From the NCBI GenBank assembly GCA_000611775.1, contig KK106985.1:1226291-1290290 (forward strand): a DNA stretch of 64,000 bases, in the 5' to 3' direction. Numbering within the stretch: the stretch's first letter is position 1; each line of letters starts with the position of its first letter. Position numbers and translations under genes: made by a program. Below, in pieces: positions 10,652 through 20,400 of this stretch. This stretch comes from Umbilicaria muhlenbergii (taxonomy: Eukaryota > Ascomycota > Lecanoromycetes > Umbilicariales > Umbilicariaceae). The notes below the pieces were generated by a model that was not told the DNA's origin, searched no databases, and was given only the letters and a program-made list of their open reading frames with translations.

Positions 10652-12642
10652 TTAATACAGTGCCAGCGCCTGTTCGAGTAAACGATCTAGATGTGCGGGA
10701 CCCGTAGTATCTGTGCTTTCAACGACGCATTTGAATGGTATCCCTTCAGTGGATATGCCTCGTATCAAAGTACCATCTCGGGTACGCGCGAAGCCCACGG
10801 TCTTCATCAATGTTGTATCCAGAATCAGTTCGCCATTGTCGTTATTGATGACCAGGAGCCTCCTCTTGGTCTCTCCGATGTGTGTCTTGTGAAAGCTGGA
10901 GATTACGCAGTTATCTAATTTCGACTCAGCTCTCTCCTTCGGCTCTGTAATCCGCACTCTTATGTTGATGGTGTTCGGGAGTTCCCCTTTTGTTGTATGA
11001 GGTTCACTACCAAGCGTTTTCAATGGTGGAGCAGTAGCTAGACTCGGTGCGGTAGTAGTTGATGCTAACGGCTTCGAGAAGATATTCGTCGTAGGCTCGG
11101 GGGACTCATTAGATCGCGACCCGAATCTAGGATTCTGGGCTTGAGACTGAGTTTGCGGTCCGGTAGCTGCTCTAGCAACTGAGAATTTCCCTAGCTCACT
11201 AGGAGCCTTATTTGTTGTTGTATTCCACGGCCACTCAAATTCCCTTACAGATCCACTGTTCCAAGCCGGCAGTGGTGCGGACCCTGCTCCGAAGATGCTT
11301 GTTGCAGATTTGCTTAGAGAGTTGTCTGCTGACAGCTTGGAGAAAGGGGAGCCATCACTGATGGCCTTGTTGGTGCTGAAACCAAATAAACCAGTGTTTC
11401 TCTGCCCAAAGTAAATCGCAGATGTGGTGGCTGCACCAGATTTCGTCTGGCCGAAGCCCGCAAACGTCGGTGCTGCACCATACTTTCTCCCACGAGCATA
11501 ATCGGCAAGCCGTAATTCCTAGCCAAGATTAGAATGCGGATAAGCAGACAAGGGATACCACCTACCTCAAAAGAGAATTTTTGGTACTCGGGCATATAGA
11601 TTATGCATTGATGATGATTGATCTGTGGTGACTCTGCTCCTTCTTTCTCTGTGTGTGCCTTAAAAGGCGTTGAGCCAGTTCCCTGACACTCACTAGCAAA
11701 GGCCGCACCGCTTTGGAACGGACTATGAGTGCCAAAGCCAATTACTCCCGGCTTGCTTGGTGTGGCCAGGAAGCCCAGTGCCGACGATGATGCAAAACTA
11801 TTGGTGTCTGCGCTCCCGTTGGTACTCTTACCGCCAACAGTGAAGAAGCCAACTCCAAAACCTGGGACTGCGTTACCCTCCTTTGTTTTGGAAGCTTCCT
11901 CGAGCTTTTGCCTCTTGAAAAGCTCCTCCCGCAAGGGATTAGACGCCATACCATGACCGTTATCTTCCTCCAAATCGGAATTGTCAGCTTCACGCTTTCC
12001 TTGTTTGTTCTTCCCACTCAGAAGGCTGTTGATCCTCGCCTGCCACGACGGAACCTTGACTGTTGGCGGAAGCTCTTGCGGGTTCAGCAAATTCGACGGC
12101 ATAGGTGCGAATCCCGACAGACTGTTAGCCCTCGCCAGGCTGAAAGGACTTGCTTGCGCGGCGGAAGTGCTGCCAGTATTGATGGAAGCAGTGGGGTTTG
12201 TAGATGAAGACAAACCTAGGGCGACAGTAGGTATGGTTGAAGAGGTCGGTGGCTCTGCACTGAGCACTGGCGGCAATCGGACGGACGGTACCGGCGGTGC
12301 TGGCATCTCAAGGATGGGCTTCTGCTCGCTCTCCGCTTCCTCTGACTCGGCTGAAGCTTGACTGTTGCTGTTTTTCCTGGACGACGCGTTGCTGTTCTGG
12401 ACTCTCAATCTACAAGGAACAAGCGTTAGCCCACGGTATGTAGACCGTTATTACCGCACTTACTCGTCCAGCATCTGCAAGATCTCCAGGTTCTGGTGAT
12501 ACAAGACATCTTGGTTGTAGAACAATAACCTCTGCGTCTCGCTCAATGACATGAGGATTCTTCCTCCACGAGCGAGCTCTCCGCTAACAGGAACCCATTT
12601 CGCTGGTAGGCTATACTCATCTGGATTAGGTCTCGCCGCCAT
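10652..12642 (-). CDS. FG-repeat nucleoporin-like protein
   Basis: Three exons (12464-12642, 11566-12409, 10652-11518) give 629 residues. The N terminus (MAARPNPDEYSLPAKW, then LLFYNQDVLYHQNLEILQML) is predicted helical. The centre is Ser/Thr/Pro/Ala-rich with scattered FG-type motifs (GFGVGFF, IGFGTHSPF, FAGFGQ, YFGQ, LFGFS, IFGAG, RFGS). The last ~120 residues form an ordered domain (NIRVRITEPKERAESK through DRLLEQALALY). FG motifs plus the lack of membrane segments point to a nuclear-pore or transport-factor role. I cannot assign it to a named Nup, and a RanBP1-like C-terminal domain is possible but unproven. Introns are 54 and 47 bp with correct phase. The 3' end abuts RAD4 tail to tail. 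Confidence 0.6.
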
Positions 12643-13177
12643 GATGTTGACCAGCTGTACCGCTAGGAGAGACTTGAAAGACTTTGTGAGTGTGGATCGA
12701 ATAGAAAGCGGGAGCAGATGGTACGGAAGTAGACTTGTATATGGGCGCGTCCTGTTTATTGTGATGACTGCAGGTATGTGCTGCCACGACACTGCTAAGA
12801 GTCCCTGATGAGACGTGGTGCTGGAATAGTATGGTCGAGAATGATCTGGACGAGGATCGATGTTGACCTCGGGTCGACATCAGTGAGATGAGTGAATGAT
12901 CATCACGAAACATTACATCAGGAAAGAAATTAGCGGGGTCAATTGTACACAGCATACATGTAGTAAGCCGGGAAGCGCCCCGGGTGCTGATCACCAAGTA
13001 ATTCAAGATTGTGAGGCAATAACCTAAGTGACTCGTCCGAATACTTACATCAGTGTGGAACGACATAACGACAATACGTAAGCGCCCAGACTGTTTCTAT
13101 GCGCCAAATAAGATCCAGGGTATCATAGATAGAAATGCGCCGGCACATGCGGGGAACAACCAGTCATGCAGTTCATG
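12643..13177. other. intergenic, 5' flank of the nucleoporin-like gene
   Basis: No supported gene. A 146-codon open frame covers part of it, but this is an upstream extension in a different frame and shows no domain. Confidence 0.5.
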
Positions 13178-14383
13178 TCAATCAGAATCGTAGTCCACCA
13201 GCGCAACGGCAATGTCCTCGTTAGGGCGCTTCACATCATCCACCTCCTGAGGCTCCTCGTTGCTTAGTAAGTCTCTCTTTCTCTTAATCCCTAAGGAAGT
13301 TGACTTGGCAGAATCTCGCGGTTTTTCGACGGTGAGGAACGGATCCACAGCCGCTCGAGTGTTGTCGCCGAGATCTCGTCGAAGTTTCTCCCTCCTGCTC
13401 TCGGCCTCCAGCAAAGTCTTTGCCTTCTTTGGATTCTTTTGCGGCTTTCCAGGCCTTGTCAGCGAGTCTGACTCACGCGCGAACAGTGGTCTGGCTCTTG
13501 CTTTCACAATAGCCACCTCCCCTCCGACTTCCCCGAAGTCCACAAAGCTGGCTCGCTTTCTGTCGGCTTCGGTTTCCTCCAATAGATCTATGCCTAAGCT
13601 CATGCGGTCCTTGAGATTCTCCGTTTCTTCGCCATTCTCCTCTCTGACCTTGCGGTCCGCCCTGAAAGCTCTCCTTAACTTCCTGCTCGCAGCATAGGGA
13701 TCCTCCCAGTCTTTTTCTCGAAGGATTTGCAACTCTTCGATCCGCGTCTTATCGGTCTTAGCCTGCCGCCTGTCGTCAATCTTCACCTCCAAGGCTGCAA
13801 ATGCATCATTCCGTAGCCTCTCCCTCTCTTCATCAGTCCTAAGTACAATCTCCCCGTCTTGCTGCTTGTCCTCTCCAGTGTCCCTTTTCTTCGCGCCTTC
13901 CGTCACCACATACGCTGAGTTCTTCGGATCCGTCCGGATTTCTATCCAGCCCCCGCATACATTGTGCTTCATGCGGAAGCTGAAGATGGGTGTCGTATAG
14001 TAGTTGCCAACCTTCTTCTTTTCGGCATTGAAGCGGACCCCTTGGCCGATGATGGTAGGTTTGGGGCAGGTCGAGCACCAAATGGGGAAGGGCATTTCGA
14101 ATCGTACGGTAAGGATACCTTGACCGGCTTTCCGAGCGCGGTTTCCGAGAGCGTGTCTACCATTTGTTAGTATTATGTAGTATGGAGGTAGAATGTGAAG
14201 ACGTACTTGCCGGCCAGCTTGTTGGCCGAGACGGTTCCTTCATGCTCCGGTGGGACATAACTATCAAATAGTAAGACTGGGATGTACAGATTGGCTGTTC
14301 CTTGTTATACCGTCCCATATCTGAGACACGTTAGTGTAGGCACATTGAAACTGCTGGAGCGGTGACTGACTAAAACCCTGCAT
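13178..14383 (-). CDS. YJU2/CWC16-family splicing factor (SAF4/CCDC130 type)
   Basis: Four exons (14371-14383, 14311-14320, 14207-14260, 13178-14156) give 351 residues. Joined, they read MQGFNMGRYVPPEHEGTVSA..., the classic start of this family. The signature VGNYYTTPIFSFRMKHNVCG and the block WIEIRTDPKNSAYVVTEGA follow. A WCSTC (CxxC) pair and the later HNVC form the likely zinc site; the position that is Cys in the human homologue as I recall it is His here. The C-terminal half is charged and coiled. Family members act in the spliceosome around catalytic activation. The first two coding exons are only 13 and 10 nt long. The assignment to the CCDC130/Saf4 branch rather than YJU2 itself rests on the VGNYYTTPI block and is moderately sure. 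Confidence 0.88.
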
Positions 14384-15398
14384 CTTGGGTGTGTATAGAG
14401 CATGCGCCCCTCAGCAAGCCTGACTGAATAGTCCTTTAAAGACTCTAAGCATTAAACCAAGTATTCATGAGAGCAGATTCCCTGAGTAATGCATAATTAA
14501 GATTCTCCAGAAGGGGCAAGCACAACGAGGGAGGCCGAGTTGTCATCATGCTCTTGTCCCTCAGTCCTCAAGCTCGCTTAACATTATCGATAGTCAAAAT
14601 ACTGCCACCACAGACCGCCTCCGCCAAGAACACCACAGGCGTCAAAACAAAATAAGTGGCAGTCCCCAGCTGGGACTCTCCTTATAATTGAGTTACAGAG
14701 GATATATCGATCTTATTATTGTATCGCTGAGACAGAGCTCAGCTAAGAGATACCACTCCTATGTCCTGACCCCTGAGCTCTTAGCATAATTACAAAAACA
14801 AGCAGATCACGTTGACCACTGACAATAGGTATACATATACGAGCGCTCCCTAGAGCCAACGGCTTTTAATACTGATATATAGCGGGCCACCCTAGTCCCC
14901 TCAAAAGACCCTCCTAACAGTGAGTAGCTATCAAAGCTTTGGATTCCAACTCGATGTCCCATGAATGCTACCCAATCGTATCTACACATGTCCCAACAGC
15001 AGCATTCCTGACAGTCAGAATTCACCCTGAACAGGAAGCGTAAGGACGAGGCCCCCCAAACCCATCCCCAAACACCGTCAAAGCACAAAAGCCTCACCGA
15101 GTCCGCCATTGTGCTACGTCAACACCGCATAAGCCAGTCATGCCCGTTGCGCAACAGATCCTCTAGCAACAGAGCTATACTCTCGAAGACCCACTATACA
15201 ACAAGCGAAAGAAACACCAGAAGTTCCCATCAGGCACAGCCCCGTCGTCTTGATTTCTCCGCAAGGAAGCCCCATAGATGGACGAGCCTCCCTGACCCAC
15301 GTTTGCCATCGCCGCTGTTGGCTACTCCTAATAGGATACAGGAGCGGGTTCGGCACTCCCCTCCCTCGACTCGTTGCTGACTCGTTCTCGGCATATGC

Positions 15399-15929
15399 TT
15401 ATTGAGTACTGGAACGACTGATTACCCAGCTTTCTACATGACGAGCCATGGTTGGCCAAATCCAGATACGTGGATGTGCCGGTTCCCCGATTCTTTCAGT
15501 ACTACTAGAGATAGCCGTGCTGAAGGAGTAACATTGGGCTGGTCTCTTGAGGTTCGCGTTCACATTCTTCTTTTCATTGTTTCTTTCTCCGTTGCTTTGC
15601 TGGGTTTGTGGAGATATAATTGCGGTGTGTTGTCTTGATAAGTCTCCTGGTGTACCACAAGGCCAAGTTTTGTAAGATATTTCTTGAATATAGGGCACAT
15701 TGATGTGCATGTTCTCTTCTTCAAGCACGAGTCCTCCTGTGCAGATTAGGTAGTTGTCGTTGACTGGGACAGTTGTACGTCGGGAGATCATCGCGGTGAG
15801 ATTCTTGATGCATATTCCAATGCTGTTTGGTATCGAAGCTTTGCCGTATACCTTACAAGACGACGATGATGATCGCTCATAACGGTGCGTTGACGAATGC
15901 TCTCCCGGGTCGTGTTCGCAGTGGAGCAT
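15399..15929 (-). CDS. unassigned open frame, 176 codons
   Basis: An uninterrupted ATG frame with no recognised domain. It lacks membrane segments and shows no family resemblance. It sits alone in a gene-poor region, so it may be chance. It is listed only because it is the longest frame in the stretch. Confidence 0.2.
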   Translation of the reverse strand: MLHCEHDPGEHSSTHRYERSSSSSCKVYGKASIPNSIGICIKNLTAMISRRTTVPVNDNYLICTGGLVLEEENMHINVPYIQEISYKTWPCGTPGDLSRQHTAIISPQTQQSNGERNNEKKNVNANLKRPAQCYSFSTAISSSTERIGEPAHPRIWIWPTMARHVESWVISRSSTQ

Positions 15930-16685
15930 GCTTGAATTTTAATCACTGAAGGATAACTTTGTGCGATTCCCAACACGTGTGGGCCATGTAGCTCCAGGGT
16001 TTGCTTGGTATAGGCTATATTTAGACATTTTTCATATATGATCATGATGTGAACGTCCACCAGTCTGTCAGATGACTCTCATGATGTGCTCTAAGGATCC
16101 TTTCGTTGTGGAAACATTTTTAGCATTGAACGCAGACGTGTTTTCGAGCACAATATGTACCACATGCTGCTAGACCTTCTCAACAAAGGTCATCTCGCAC
16201 TGGCCGCATCCGAATGCCCATTGAGACTGAGGTAGAGGGATTAACCATGGCCTTGGACGATGGGCTCTTTAGTCATTCAAGTTTTGAGAGGGGATTGATT
16301 AAAGCAGCCAGCGGTGTTTAGACCTATTCTGTCATGCGCGGACCTGGCTGCCAGACTGCCATTTTAAGGGATAACATCCGGGGAGACCCCTGGAACCCCC
16401 CTCTCAGGGAAAACATCAGGTCAATCTGAGTACTGGGAGTTCCTCAGGGCCTACGACCTTCAGCCTCCAGCCTGATTCAGAACTCTGCAGACGCAATGTG
16501 AAGTGTTTCTTTGTGAAGAGATCAGATTTTGAGGCCCCTACGTGTAGTCAATCAGAATCATGCAACAACACTAAAATACTATATAGATGAGGCCATGTTC
16601 AGGCCTGGTCAGTGATTTTCAGTAGCATTACAGTGATGTGTACGGACGCGTCAGGCTATGAAGGTTGAAATCATTCAGACACAGT

Positions 16686-16745
16686 CAAGGCTCATCCTCA
16701 GCCAATCGGTCTGAGACTTTGCCAAGACTCATTCTCAGCCAATCG
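16686..16745 (+). repeat. 37-bp near-tandem repeat, partial second copy
   Basis: The unit begins CAAGGCTCATCCTCAGCCAA and recurs 37 bp downstream as CAAGACTCATTCTCAGCCAA. The two copies differ only by transitions over the repeated part. Confidence 0.65.
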
Positions 16746-17113
16746 CTTCCGCTTTTTCCCGCTGGACCCTTTTTTTTCTTATTGTAATACTATATAGAAA
16801 CTCAGCAGGCTTGGTCATCAACCTGCCGTCGGCACTATTGCTTGCACCAAAGTACATATTCACCTGTGTTGTTTCCATCATCCGCAACATTCTCGAGCAT
16901 TTGCGCTTGAGACTCAGAACATCCATGAGTGGTATTCTTCTAGGACCTGTCATCTTCCAGCTGATCACACCCAAGCATTTGAGCTACCGTGGTGGACAAA
17001 AAATCTTTGTAGATGTAACTGATAGTTTCAATAATGTCTATGATTACATTTCAAGTTCTGATTGACCTGAAAGCGATCGAGCACCCATGCCATCCCAAAC
17101 CCAACTCCACCCC

Positions 17114-17979
17114 TTACTTCTTAACCCTAAACGTCAAACTCACCCTCTCCCACCCCTCCCCCCTGCCTTTTCCCGTCCTCAGAATCTCATGCTGCCACTT
17201 CCACCGCGCCTCATCATTCATAACTAGCAAACTTCTTCCCGGCAAATGCACATCGACCATCCTGCCCGTCCTCTTAGCTAGTCGAGCTTTTCCCGACCGC
17301 ACGGATCCGTCGTACGGGGATTCGAGTTCATGGAAACGCATTGGGCAGCTGCTGAGAAGGGAAAGACCGACGACGGGTTGGTCGAAGCTAAAGTTCTCGG
17401 TGTGGGCACTGATGCCGAGACTGCCGGTGTAGTAGTTACTGGTAGGCGTGAGTTGCGGTGTCAGGGGTAACAAGGGGGAGTGACGGGTTCACGTTGGGTT
17501 TAGGAGGGGATTGCGGCTTACACGATGCAATACTGGGGCCTTTTATCTTCTTTGTAGACTCCACAACTGATCATCCTTTGGATCAACCGGTCAAACTCTG
17601 CCGGCATATCCGGAGCTTGTAGGATCTGCGGCTTAGGCTTCTTCATGGGCGGGACCTCAACATCTGGAGATGGCCCTTCCGAGTCTTCCTTGCGCTGGCG
17701 CTTGGCTTTCGGTTCTTGTCCTTTTGGGGGCATGAGACAATACTCGCCGCCGAAATGCATAGTCTTGCGGCTCAGATCTGTCCGCCATGTACACTTCTCG
17801 CTGTTCAAGAACTGTAGAATGTTGGTCTCTTCCGTAACAGTAATAAAGTTTTTGTGAAGCGTAAGTCCTGGCACAGATGTCTGGAGGGGTGCGACGGTGC
17901 ACGGAGATAAGCTGGCAGAAGAAGAAGCACGGCTATAGAAGTCTGTAATGGTCTTGCGTTTCTTGGACTCCGGCTCCAT
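17114..17979 (-). CDS. AlkB-like 2OG-Fe(II) dioxygenase
   Basis: Two exons (17522-17979, 17114-17438) give 260 residues. The N terminus carries a basic, Ser-rich segment (MEPESKKRKTITDFYSRASS) that could be a nuclear signal or a PCNA-type motif. The catalytic core shows the first iron ligand as H165-T-E167 in GISAHTENFSF, the second His at 236 (WKWQHEI), and the AlkB-type R-x5-R motif at 251-257 (RVSLTFR), which binds 2-oxoglutarate. The conserved LLSSCPMRFHEL strand and GRSLLVMNDEARW segment support the AlkB family. AlkB proteins oxidatively demethylate alkylated nucleic acids or proteins; the substrate here is unknown. The usual HxD is HxE, which iron enzymes of this fold can tolerate. The intron is 83 bp. 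Confidence 0.85.
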
Positions 17980-18605
17980 GTGACAATTTGTATCGAGAAG
18001 CTGTGCGTTAGATTTGGACGTCTTGTAGAACAGGACTCTCCCTGTAGAACGTAACGGGTGTTAAAAGCGTGCAAGTGCTATAGATCGTAGAGAGATGAAG
18101 TTAAGAAATAGCAATCAATCGCGGCCGTGGATATCCCTCTATGCAGTCGTCAGTTCAAGTAAATAGACAGCAACAACGGAATAATGATAGGGAAGTAGCC
18201 TGGAACAGAAAGGTACACAAAGTTGATCAATCGAATAGGTATGAATACTCGAGCGCCTTTAAGGCCTTCGAATATGGTTGGTTCTCGACTTGGACAACCA
18301 CTGTTGCCACTGGTAATAATGACTTCGTGCCATTGTTTTTGAAGTGTCATTACCGAATCATACTTATGGCGCTAAGCTACTCAGGTCTTAGAGTGGAATA
18401 TGAAGGTGAAAAGAAGTAGTACCCGTGCACCATCATCATTGACTGAGAACCACCAAGATATATTGCTGTATTATGGTAGTCTACAGATGGCGCTCAGCTA
18501 CGGATGCTCTTCTCTCGTCCCTCGAAATAGTCCTCCAACTCCTCGCTAATGCATCCCTTTCTCTCATACAAGATTCATACTGCCTTCGAACATAGGTGCT
18601 TGTTA
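17980..18605. other. intergenic, nothing recognised
   Basis: Upstream region of the AlkB-like gene and 3' flank of the MFS gene that ends at 18606. A 92-codon frame on the plus strand shows no protein features. Confidence 0.5.
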
Positions 18606-20329
18606 TCACTTCCTTGCCAAATTGCTATGCAACTTGTGCTCCCTCATGAAAAGACTAATAAGAGCCCCTAGCACCCCAATCCCAAGCGTGGTTAAGAAGA
18701 CGCCCCTCAATGCATCCATATACACGTCTTGAACCCCTCCTTTCCACTCCGGCGGCAAATGCTTGATTCCGTCAAAGCTATCCCTAATACTTCCAATGAC
18801 CTTAGCAGCGTCTGTCCGATCACCGAACCTTCCCCAGAGTTCCATCTTCAAGATATTCTGGAAGACCGCGGAAGCGATGGTGATGCCAATGGTACTGCCA
18901 GTACTGCGGAAGGCGTAGGAAGCTGATGTTATAACGGCTTGATGCTTGTGGTCCACAGCCGCGATCAGTGCGAGCAGGGTAATTGTCAGCATTCCGCCAT
19001 ATCCCACGCCCGCGAAGAACAAATATACGAAAGGCTGCCACGCAGGCGAGGTAAGCGTGAATGTCGAAATCAAAGCCAGAGAGGCCAGGAAAATAACCTG
19101 GACGCAAATGCTAAGGAAGTAATACCGCCCTGACCATCTCATGACGACGCCAGAGCCAAGAGAGCCCACCGCATTTCCTATCGCTTGCGGTATGAGCCGG
19201 ACGCCAGCTTCAGTAGTTGAGAAGCCTTTGAGCTGGAAATAGATAGGACCGTAGAACAGGAGTGAGAAGACTGCCATGGTGGTAAACCAATTAGTCAAGC
19301 AGGCGGCGAAGACAGTTCGATCTAGCAGAAGTTTGACCGGTATAACGGGCTCCGTTGCTACATGGCTCTCCACATAGGTGAATATACCCCCAAAAACGGC
19401 CGAAAGTGGTAGAGTAGTAAGCACCAGCGGATGTGTCCAGGGAACAATGTTTCCTCCGGAATTTAGCCCGAGAAGCAGCAGAACAAGGGTAACGATCATT
19501 GTGGTGGCGCCAAGAAAATCGATCCGTTTCCAGGGTGACTTGTCCGTCTGTTTGACCGGTATCTTCACTGTGAAGAAGACAAGGATGCCCGAGACAACCG
19601 TAAATGGCACTTGTACCAGAAATGCTACCCTCCAACCCCATACATCGTTGACCCAGCCACCAAATACACCGCCAAGGCCGGCGCCCAAACCGTAGCATAC
19701 ATTCCCGAAGCCTTGCCACACTCCTCTCTTCCGCAGAGGCACGAGATCTGAACCGACAAATGTGGAGATGGCGGTTAATCCTCCGCCGCCCATGCCTGCA
19801 ACGACACGTCCGAGTATCATGATCCATTCACGTGTGGCGAGACCACAGATCAGATTCCCAATGGCGAAGAAGACGTTCGAGAAGACGAGCCCGGTCCGGC
19901 GAGAGAGTATGTCGGTTAAACGACCGCTGAGAGGCTGGAGAGCGGCGTTGGCGATCAGATAAGCTGACGCAAGCCATGAGAGGAGTGAGAGAGCGCTGAA
20001 CGAGGTGGAGATCGGGGCGCTGAGGGTAGCTATTATTGTGGAATCTGTTTGCCACTTAGCAATTGAGCGATTCTAATGGTTGAAGGGCCCGAACCTAGTG
20101 CTGCGAGAAAGCACCCAAACCAGATACTACTCATCACAAGTAGGAGCTGCGCCGTACTGGGCTCTTCAGCTATAGGCACGTCGGTCTCCCCATCACCACT
20201 CTCACTTCTCTCTGCTCCATGCTCAATTGTTCCATTATCTCGAGCTTGGGTTTTGTCGTTGCCGAGTAGAGGGCTCTGTTCGTCCGGAGGAGAGGAAGGC
20301 TCGGAGCGGGAGTGGATAGATCTAGACAT
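18606..20329 (-). CDS. MFS transporter, 14-TM DHA2 type (FNX1/VBA-like)
   Basis: Two exons (20095-20329, 18606-20044) give 557 residues. A ~65-residue hydrophilic N tail with an EQSPLLGN dileucine-like signal precedes the membrane domain; such motifs often route proteins to the vacuole. Motif D1 reads LDSTIIATLSAPI, the loop GRLTDILSRR is the MFS motif A, and ILGRVVAGMGGGGL matches the FNX1/VBA branch of fungal basic-amino-acid and drug transporters. About 14 hydrophobic segments can be counted. Likely role: proton-driven export or vacuolar uptake of small cations or drugs; the substrate is inferred only from the branch. The frame is intact. The start codon lies only 71 bp from the edge of the giant palindrome, which must therefore lie within or next to its promoter. 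Confidence 0.88.
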
Positions 20330-20400
20330 GCTGCAGCATTGGTTTCCGTGGAAGCTTCATTTGTAGTCGAAGCGGCATGTTCGTAAGAAGTAGGACTTAT

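Larger units (their letters stand above)
14384..17113. other. 2.7-kb gene-poor stretch with short repeats
   Basis: No confident gene. A 100-codon and a 176-codon open frame exist on the minus strand but show no recognised domain. From about 16370 the sequence looks repeat-derived: a 37-bp near-tandem repeat lies at 16686-16745, and two copies of an AATACTATATAG-containing segment ending in a GGTCA block lie near 16573 and 16786. Confidence 0.5.

Noticed and set aside
14807-15109. 100-codon frame starting MADSVRLLCFDGVWGW
   Set aside because: No domain, odd Trp/Cys-rich composition and no neighbouring exons; probably chance.
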